Shown: in pieces, positions 57,793-64,000 of the stretch | How the letters are laid out: each line of letters opens with the position of its first letter | Position numbering within the stretch: position 1 is the stretch's first letter | Origin: SIG701 sp045577175 | Lineage (GTDB): Bacteria; Bacillota; Clostridia; Oscillospirales; CAG-272 | Length of the DNA stretch: 64,000 bases | Direction: 5' to 3' | NCBI GenBank assembly: GCA_045577175.1 | Contig: JAZNHT010000017.1 | Coordinates: 18,686-82,685 of the forward strand | Notes under the pieces: generated by a model | What the model was told of the DNA's origin: nothing | The model's database searches: none | The model's input: the letters and a program-made list of their open reading frames with translations, nothing else | Position numbers and translations under genes: made by a program

Positions 57793-60700
57793 ATGAAGAA
57801 ACTTTTGGCTCTTGTGCTCTGTCTTTCCATGGTGTTCTCGGCGATCCTCCCCGTGTTTGCGGAGGATGAGACCGAGGACTATATCATGACGCTGACAGAC
57901 GACAGCGCCGCGTTTACCATCGGTAACACGGCAACGACAGTCTATCTGATGGACTTTTTGAACAATCAGACCGGACTGAAAAACTTCAACGGAGAGGGCG
58001 TGACGAACTCAATAGCCGGGTACTCGGCTTGGCAGAATGCTTCGTATCTGACGTTTTACGGTTACGAGAATCTCTGGACGGACGTAAGCTACCAGGCTCC
58101 GTTTACGATCGAGGAGGACGGCTACTATTCGTTTGCGTTCCTCGGCGGCTCCGGAAACAAAAGCGGTGAGGTCAGCTATATCCCCGTTTATATTGATGAC
58201 GGTCCGACGTATCAGGTTCAAATGACTGCGGGTACGTCCTTGTCCCGTCCGTACTACGGCATGAATCATGTTTGGCTGGAAGCCGGTCAGCACGTATTCC
58301 ATGTAAAGAGAAACGTCGGGAGCACCGCAACACAGTATTACTACGGATTCAAGTTCGTAAAAGAGGGCAATCTCACGGAGAGCTTTGAGCTGCCCGATAC
58401 GTTTGTCGATGCTGAGTTTGTGGCGGCGGCAGACCGTGTGGCAATCGATAACCCTACGCTTTCGCATTATACGATTAATCAGAACACGAATTGGGAGATT
58501 TTTGACGGTACGGTGTATCTGCAAAGTCAGAACTCTCAGTACGCGTTCAAGTTTACCGCGCCTGTGTCGGGTACGTATGAGTTCGCCATCCGTATGATCG
58601 GCGATACCCATACGGAACGTACGCTTCCGAAAATTTCGGTGGACGGCACGTCGTTTGTGTATTCGCTGATCCCGAGCGGTACGGCTTCATTCCCGAGTTA
58701 TGTTTATTATACCGGCATGAGAATGGATCTGGTTGAGGGCGAGCACACCGTGTACATCACGCCGAGCGCTTCGACCGCGTACTTCCAGGGCTTCTATTTC
58801 GTGTGCACGGAGGAAAAGCCGAATCTGGAGTTCGATTTCACCAAGAGCGCACTTGGTACGACGCATGAGGTCAGCGACGCATTTGCGAATGCCTCTACGG
58901 TATACGCGTACAAATTCTACGATGATGACGTCGTTGCCGCAAACATCGCAAACGGTCTTGTACAGAGTGACGGCGTTCTTAGCGCAAAAGAGTGGGATTT
59001 CGGCGTGGAGCGTTATGCAGACTACAACCGTTACGACGCCGTAACAATGTCCCCCCATGCAACAAAGGCATATACCGTTGAGTTTACGGTTCCGACGGAC
59101 GGCATGTACGAATTTCGCTATGACTTCATTTCCGACGGAAACGGACGCGGTGCGTATCTGCAAATCGACGGCGGAGACGTCTATTATGCCTCCCTCGCGG
59201 CATCCTGGCCGAATCCTGTGTGTGTCTACGGTATCAAGGTAAACCTCACCGCCGGTACGCACACGTTCAAGCTGTATGCAAACCTCGGTAAGAGTTGTGC
59301 ATATTCCCGCGGCTTCGCTTTCGTCAAGCTGGAGGATACGGTCAGCACGACGAACATGTTCGACGGCGCGAATACGGTCGCCTTCTACGACTTCCACAAC
59401 ACAGGCCTTAACGTCATGACGCCTGACGGCGGCAGAACGTATAACTATTACTGTTGGAATCCCTCCGACTATGAGGGCACTCTGCCGGGCAGATACGGCA
59501 TTTGGCTGAACAACTCGACTGAGTACAAGCTCACCTTCACGCCTGAAACAACAGGCTTGTATGATCTCGGCGTGTTCCTGGCACACAACTACTCTGCTAC
59601 CAACAAAAATTCCACTTACAACATTACGTTGCGGGATGCATCCGGCATTGTCGGCGCGTATTCGCTTCCCGAGATTGATGCTTTCGTCGGCTACAAGCTG
59701 TATTATAAGTTTGCCGAGGATGTTGAGTTGCAGTCGGGCGTTACTTACACCATCGGCTTCTCCCGTGAGAGCAGCACTTCCAGTACGCTTGTGGATTTCT
59801 ACTACATGCAGACGGGCAGTGTAGGCTCCGAAACGGTTCCCGCAGGCTTTGAGGATGCAGGCGTTGTCAATCTGCGCGAGCAGGAGGCAGCAAATCTTGC
59901 AACCGGCTCCACCACCTACTGGCCGTGGAATTCGGGAGACTACGCTACCGATCTCGGCAAAGACGGCGTTCTTCTCAGCGGTACTTCCTTCATTTATAAT
60001 ATAACCTTTACTCCCGAAACGGACGGTATGTACTCTTTTGCCGCGTACCTTGTAAATAGCGGCAGGGGAAGTTCTGCCGGCTCCCGCCATATCCGTCTGA
60101 GCGATGAAAACGGCGAAATCGCAACGTATACGCTGTATGACCGTACACCCGGAAGCATTAACAGCAAGCTGTATTACAAGTTTGCGGACGGCGTAGAACT
60201 GAAGGGTGGCACGACCTACACGGTCGGATTCTTCACGCACGAGATCAGCGAAACAACGATCGTTGATTTCCTGTACGACCGTACCGGCGATATTTCTTAT
60301 GATGAAGATGCTGTCAAATGCGGTGAGGATCTCGCGTGGACGCTCGGCACTGACGGTACTCTCTACGTATACGGCACAGGCGCAATGTATGATTACGCAA
60401 ACGCTGCGGATACACCGTGGTACGATGTAAAGAACAGCATTCTCGCTGTGAATATCGGTGCCGGTGTTACGTCCGTCGGTGCACATGCGTTTGAAGCTGT
60501 TCCCAATCTTGCTTCTGTATATCTCGCAGAGAGCGTAACGGCGATCCATAGCAGTGCATTTGCATACTGCACGTCTCTCTCGACGATTACGCTTCCCACC
60601 TATCTTACGACGATCGGTGATAACGCTTTCTGCGGATGCTCTGTCCTTGGCGATGTGACGGTTCCCGCATACGTAACGTCGATTGCTGCCGGTGCGTTTG

Positions 60701-63700
60701 CCGACTGTGATTCGCTTTCGGGCATTCATGTTCCCGCATCTGTTGCGACGATCGGCAACGGCGCGTTTGCAGGCTGTAATTCGCTTACCGCGATCACTGT
60801 GGATGCCTCCAATTCCGTTTATACAAGTGATGCTTTCGGCGTGCTTTACAACAAAGCAACGTCTGTACTTGTTCAGTACCCGGCAGGTATGAGCGCATCG
60901 TCTTGTACCGTTCGTTCTTCTGTCAGCGCGATTGCGGATTCCGCTTTCGCAGGTGCCGTGAATCTGGTTGCGGTTGATCTGGCACAGGTTACGACGGTCG
61001 GCGCAAACGCCTTCAGCGGATGTGTGAATCTTTCCGCTGTGACGATTCCCGCAACTGTTGTCACCATCGGTGACGGTGCATTTGAGTCTTGCGCACTTAC
61101 GGCAGTGGAGATTCCCTCTTCCGTTCAGTATGTCGGCGGCCGTGCCTTCGGCGGATGCGCAAATCTTTCCTCCGTAACCGTTTCCTCCGATACGGTTTGC
61201 CTTGCTGCCAATGCGTTTGCAGGATGTGAATCTACTCTGGAAATCCGTGCAAATGCAGGTACTACCGCAGCCGTCCACGCGGCACAGAACGGCTATACAT
61301 TTACTCAGATTTCCGCATCTGCAATCGTTGCTTCCGGCGTTTACGGCGGTAATATTGTATGGTCGGTGGATTCCAACGGTCAGCTTGTCATCGCCGGTAG
61401 CGGTGCGATGGCGGATCCGATCGTGATCTCTTCGATTCCGTGGTTTGCGTACAGAGATTCCGTGAAAACCGTGAGCATCCAAAGCGGTGTGACTTCCATC
61501 TGTGATTACGCATTCTATGAGTTTACCGCAATGACGAGCTTGTCCATTCCTCAGACGGTTACAAGCATCGGTGCGTATGCATTCGCGCGTTGTCCCGGCA
61601 TCAAGACGCTTGCGATTCCGGAAGGTGTAACGTCTGTCGGAACATTTGCGTTTGCGTATATGAGCAAACTTCTTACCGTTTCTATTCCTTCAACTGTAAC
61701 AAATATCGGAAAACGTGCATTTGCGGAGAACCCTGTTCTTGTCAGAATTTCGGTAAATGAAGCCAATACGGCATATGCCTCCGATGCAAACGGTGTTCTC
61801 TACGATAAGGGTATGACTACCCTGATTCAGTATCCGCTCGGACTTCGTAACACTGCGTACACGATCCAGACTACCGTTACGACGATTGAAGCGTTTGCGT
61901 TTGCAGCGAATCCGTATCTTACCTCGATTACAGTTCCGACAGGTGTAACGTCGATCGGTGCTCACGCCTTTGACGGATGCTCCGCTCTGACGAGTGCGAC
62001 TGTTCCCGCGGGTGTGACGAATCTTTCGAATCACACGTTCGCAAATTGTACCGCCCTTTCTACGCTTACGATCAACTCGGGCGTTTCCTCGATTGGCGCA
62101 TTTGCTTTCGCGAATTGTACGTCCCTCGCAAGCGTGACTCTCCCTGTGAGCGTGTCGACGCTTTCCTCCGGCGCATTCCAAAACTGTACGGCACTGACAA
62201 CAGTCACTGTACCGCAGGAGCTGGAGACGATCGACATCGCTGCGTTCGAAGGCTGTACAAATCTTTCCGCTGTTTCGATTCCGGACAGCGTTACTACGCT
62301 CGGTGCACGCGCGTTTGATTCCTGTGCAAGCCTTACGTCAGCATCCATTCCTACCGGAATGACGGACATCAGCGCATACCTCTTTAATGACTGTACAAGT
62401 CTTGCAAGCGTGACCGTTCCCGAAACTGTAACGACGATCAAGGACGGTGCTTTCTACGGCTGTACCGCACTTTCGTCTGCGCCGATTCCTGCTGCAACGG
62501 AAACCATCGGTTACTTTGCTTTCTATAACTGTGACGCAATCAAGACGGTAGCGATTCCGGCAACTGTGTCGGTGATCCGTTCGATGGCATTTGCTTCCTG
62601 TAACGCTGTTACCGCTTTCACTGTTGATGAGGCGAACGAGACCTACTCCAACGATGATAAGGGTATCCTGTTCAATAAAGCCCAGACATCTCTTCTGCAG
62701 TATCCGCTGAACAGAACGGGCGGCGTTTACAGTGTTTACAGTATTCCTTCTACTGTTACGAACATCGGTATCGGTGCCTTTATGGGCTCTACGAGACTGA
62801 TGAACGTAAGTATCCCGACATCGGTTACCACTGTTAATGCATTTGCTTTTGCCGGATGTACAAAACTGGCGTACACCACAGTGACGAAGAACGTTACTTA
62901 CATCGGCTACGGTGCATACGCGAACTGTACGGCTTTGTCCACTGTAACGCTTTATGATAACCTTTTGAAGATCTCTCCGTACGCGTTTGCAAACTGTACG
63001 AAGATCACGAAACTTACGCTTCCCGAAACGCTGCAACGCATTGAATATCAGGCCTTCTCCGGCTGTACGAAGCTTACTTCGATTACGGTGAACTCTCCTG
63101 CCGTTGTCCTCGGGTACGGCGCATTCCCGGCTTCCGGTTCTGCGCTTACTGTAAGTGCTCCTGCCGGCTCTTCGGCTGAGGTTTACGCAGCGGATTACGG
63201 TCATACCTTTGTGGCTACTACGGAAGCGGAAGATACAGGCACTTCCGGTACGTGCGGTGATTCTGCCGTTTGGGAACTCACCAATGACGGCGTTCTTACC
63301 ATCACCGGTACGGGCACTATGGCGGATTACGCATACGGCGAGACTCCGTGGCATACTTACAGAGAGGACATCAAGCGCGTTGTTATCTCCGAAGGTGTGA
63401 CGAGCGTTGGAAGTTATGCGTTCTACAACTGCACAGCACTTGAGGATGTAGTGTTCCCGACGACAGTTGCGACGGTCGGTACACATGCATTTGTGAATAC
63501 CGCTCTCACCAATGTGGAGATTGCGGATACGGTTACCTCAATCGGTGCCGGTGCATTCGCAATCAACCCCTATCTCTCTGAAATCTTTATTTACGGTACG
63601 GCGACTGCAATCGGTGACGATGCATTTGCACATGCGGCAGAGAACTTCACCGTATACGGCTACAGAGCTTCTACGGCAAAAACGTATGCAGACGCAAACG

Positions 63701-64000
63701 GCCACACGTTTGTTTCTTTGGATCCCGATCACGTATGTGACTTCACCTACGCAACCGAGACGGACGAGGCTCACCCGCACGCTGTATACGGCGTCTGCGA
63801 GTGCGGCGAGAAGCAGATCACTGCTGAAAGCTCCGACAATGCAAGCTGTCTCGTATGCAATCCGTTCGAGCTGTTCGGTTCTTCGATGACACTGGGCAAC
63901 GCACTGGATGTAAACTTCTTTGTTAATATCTCCGATATTCCGGCAGGCACTACCGATTACTACATCTCCATCACGAAAACGTACGCAGACGGCAGAGCTG
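57793..64000 (+). CDS. Secreted BspA-type leucine-rich-repeat surface protein (partial, runs off the right edge)
   Basis: The frame opens at an ATG with GAGGG upstream and stays open for 2069 codons to the edge. The signal peptide MKKLLALVLCLSMVFSAIL... is cleaved near VFA (residue 23). Residues 30-840 hold several beta-sandwich modules with a repeated FxPxTxGxYxF pattern (FTPETTGLYDLGVF, FTPETDGMYSFAAY). Three leucine-rich-repeat arrays follow, each opened by a cap of the type WTLGTDGTLYVYGTGAM, at about 60316, 61333 and 63250. The repeats are LRR_5 (BspA) units such as SIGAHAFDGCSALTSATVP. Near the edge a new C-terminal module begins. No stop, LPXTG or SLH is in the window. BspA-type repeats are associated with adhesion. 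Confidence 0.9.
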   Translation, partial: MKKLLALVLCLSMVFSAILPVFAEDETEDYIMTLTDDSAAFTIGNTATTVYLMDFLNNQTGLKNFNGEGVTNSIAGYSAWQNASYLTFYGYENLWTDVSYQAPFTIEEDGYYSFAFLGGSGNKSGEVSYIPVYIDDGPTYQVQMTAGTSLSRPYYGMNHVWLEAGQHVFHVKRNVGSTATQYYYGFKFVKEGNLTESFELPDTFVDAEFVAAADRVAIDNPTLSHYTINQNTNWEIFDGTVYLQSQNSQYAFKFTAPVSGTYEFAIRMIGDTHTERTLPKISVDGTSFVYSLIPSGTASFPSYVYYTGMRMDLVEGEHTVYITPSASTAYFQGFYFVCTEEKPNLEFDFTKSALGTTHEVSDAFANASTVYAYKFYDDDVVAANIANGLVQSDGVLSAKEWDFGVERYADYNRYDAVTMSPHATKAYTVEFTVPTDGMYEFRYDFISDGNGRGAYLQIDGGDVYYASLAASWPNPVCVYGIKVNLTAGTHTFKLYANLGKSCAYSRGFAFVKLEDTVSTTNMFDGANTVAFYDFHNTGLNVMTPDGGRTYNYYCWNPSDYEGTLPGRYGIWLNNSTEYKLTFTPETTGLYDLGVFLAHNYSATNKNSTYNITLRDASGIVGAYSLPEIDAFVGYKLYYKFAEDVELQSGVTYTIGFSRESSTSSTLVDFYYMQTGSVGSETVPAGFEDAGVVNLREQEAANLATGSTTYWPWNSGDYATDLGKDGVLLSGTSFIYNITFTPETDGMYSFAAYLVNSGRGSSAGSRHIRLSDENGEIATYTLYDRTPGSINSKLYYKFADGVELKGGTTYTVGFFTHEISETTIVDFLYDRTGDISYDEDAVKCGEDLAWTLGTDGTLYVYGTGAMYDYANAADTPWYDVKNSILAVNIGAGVTSVGAHAFEAVPNLASVYLAESVTAIHSSAFAYCTSLSTITLPTYLTTIGDNAFCGCSVLGDVTVPAYVTSIAAGAFADCDSLSGIHVPASVATIGNGAFAGCNSLTAITVDASNSVYTSDAFGVLYNKATSVLVQYPAGMSASSCTVRSSVSAIADSAFAGAVNLVAVDLAQVTTVGANAFSGCVNLSAVTIPATVVTIGDGAFESCALTAVEIPSSVQYVGGRAFGGCANLSSVTVSSDTVCLAANAFAGCESTLEIRANAGTTAAVHAAQNGYTFTQISASAIVASGVYGGNIVWSVDSNGQLVIAGSGAMADPIVISSIPWFAYRDSVKTVSIQSGVTSICDYAFYEFTAMTSLSIPQTVTSIGAYAFARCPGIKTLAIPEGVTSVGTFAFAYMSKLLTVSIPSTVTNIGKRAFAENPVLVRISVNEANTAYASDANGVLYDKGMTTLIQYPLGLRNTAYTIQTTVTTIEAFAFAANPYLTSITVPTGVTSIGAHAFDGCSALTSATVPAGVTNLSNHTFANCTALSTLTINSGVSSIGAFAFANCTSLASVTLPVSVSTLSSGAFQNCTALTTVTVPQELETIDIAAFEGCTNLSAVSIPDSVTTLGARAFDSCASLTSASIPTGMTDISAYLFNDCTSLASVTVPETVTTIKDGAFYGCTALSSAPIPAATETIGYFAFYNCDAIKTVAIPATVSVIRSMAFASCNAVTAFTVDEANETYSNDDKGILFNKAQTSLLQYPLNRTGGVYSVYSIPSTVTNIGIGAFMGSTRLMNVSIPTSVTTVNAFAFAGCTKLAYTTVTKNVTYIGYGAYANCTALSTVTLYDNLLKISPYAFANCTKITKLTLPETLQRIEYQAFSGCTKLTSITVNSPAVVLGYGAFPASGSALTVSAPAGSSAEVYAADYGHTFVATTEAEDTGTSGTCGDSAVWELTNDGVLTITGTGTMADYAYGETPWHTYREDIKRVVISEGVTSVGSYAFYNCTALEDVVFPTTVATVGTHAFVNTALTNVEIADTVTSIGAGAFAINPYLSEIFIYGTATAIGDDAFAHAAENFTVYGYRASTAKTYADANGHTFVSLDPDHVCDFTYATETDEAHPHAVYGVCECGEKQITAESSDNASCLVCNPFELFGSSMTLGNALDVNFFVNISDIPAGTTDYYISITKTYADGRA

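Noticed and set aside
58687..61482. Long open frame of about 930 codons on the minus strand opposite the leucine-rich-repeat gene
   Set aside because: The plus-strand frame has a signal peptide, repeated LRR caps and a promoter. The gene seldom uses TTA, CTA and TCA codons, which leaves the antisense frame open. The antisense product is low-complexity with no recognisable domain.
62338..63486. Minus-strand frame of about 380 codons opposite the leucine-rich-repeat gene
   Set aside because: Shadow of the repeats; no domain and no start context.
1..64000. CRISPR arrays, tRNA or rRNA genes, insertion-sequence transposases
   Set aside because: I looked for regularly spaced direct repeats, tRNA-like ends and transposase motifs, and saw none. 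A tRNA search program would be needed to rule out a tRNA.

Overview
The window reads as the chromosome of an anaerobic, Gram-positive member of the Bacillota, most likely a gut-type clostridium (Oscillospirales/Christensenellales-like). The reasons are AGGAGG-type ribosome sites, near-consensus sigma-A promoters with 17-nt spacers, an Rnf complex in the order C-D-G-E-A-B, a short HisG with HisZ, homodimeric glycyl-tRNA synthetase, an LCP-family protein, an SLH protein, and BspA-type and beta-helix surface proteins. The genus is inference. There is no gene-free stretch longer than about 300 bases.

Layout. 1-2.9 kb: the tail of an unknown gene, a histidine phosphatase, a GpsA-like dehydrogenase, an inverted repeat and an XRE regulator. 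3.0-10.7 kb (minus strand): one histidine operon, hisZ-G-D-C-B-H-A-F-IE, with its own promoter and terminator. 10.7-12.2 kb: a YbaK/ProX-type deacylase and two small membrane proteins; one of these looks like a free-standing sortase sorting signal. 12.2-23.2 kb: the most unusual region. A nucleotidyltransferase-like gene is divergent from a 7-kb secreted beta-helix protein, which is followed by a 41-residue peptide, an HPr-kinase-like protein, a PqqD-like protein, an SLH protein and an S26-type peptidase. The overlapping GTGA junctions suggest a peptide or protein modification and export cassette with no radical-SAM enzyme, dehydratase or lasso cyclase in view.

23.2-33.3 kb: rsmA, glyQS, an LCP-like protein, an HPr-like protein that lacks the phosphocarrier histidine but keeps the regulatory serine region, a heterodimeric ABC exporter, an M18 aminopeptidase and a small M50 protease with a membrane partner. 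33.4-37.6 kb: potABCD polyamine uptake, with a substrate-binding protein held by a C-terminal membrane segment. 37.7-43.8 kb (minus): rnfCDGEAB, whose RnfG has very large low-complexity extensions. 43.9-47.1 kb (minus): AraC regulator, DUF89 protein and ArsB/NhaD-like permease. 47.2-51.0 kb (plus): two Gfo/Idh/MocA oxidoreductases, a ThuA-like protein and a sugar isomerase/epimerase, probably an oxidised-sugar pathway.

51.0-57.6 kb: a LURP-one-related protein, NfeD plus flotillin, a membrane-anchored PIG-L deacetylase, a CapA-like protein and a DUF3737 beta-helix protein. 57.8 kb to the right edge: a secreted multi-domain BspA-type leucine-rich-repeat protein that runs out of the window after at least 2069 residues.

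All family assignments come from reading motifs and lengths by eye; no database search was run.
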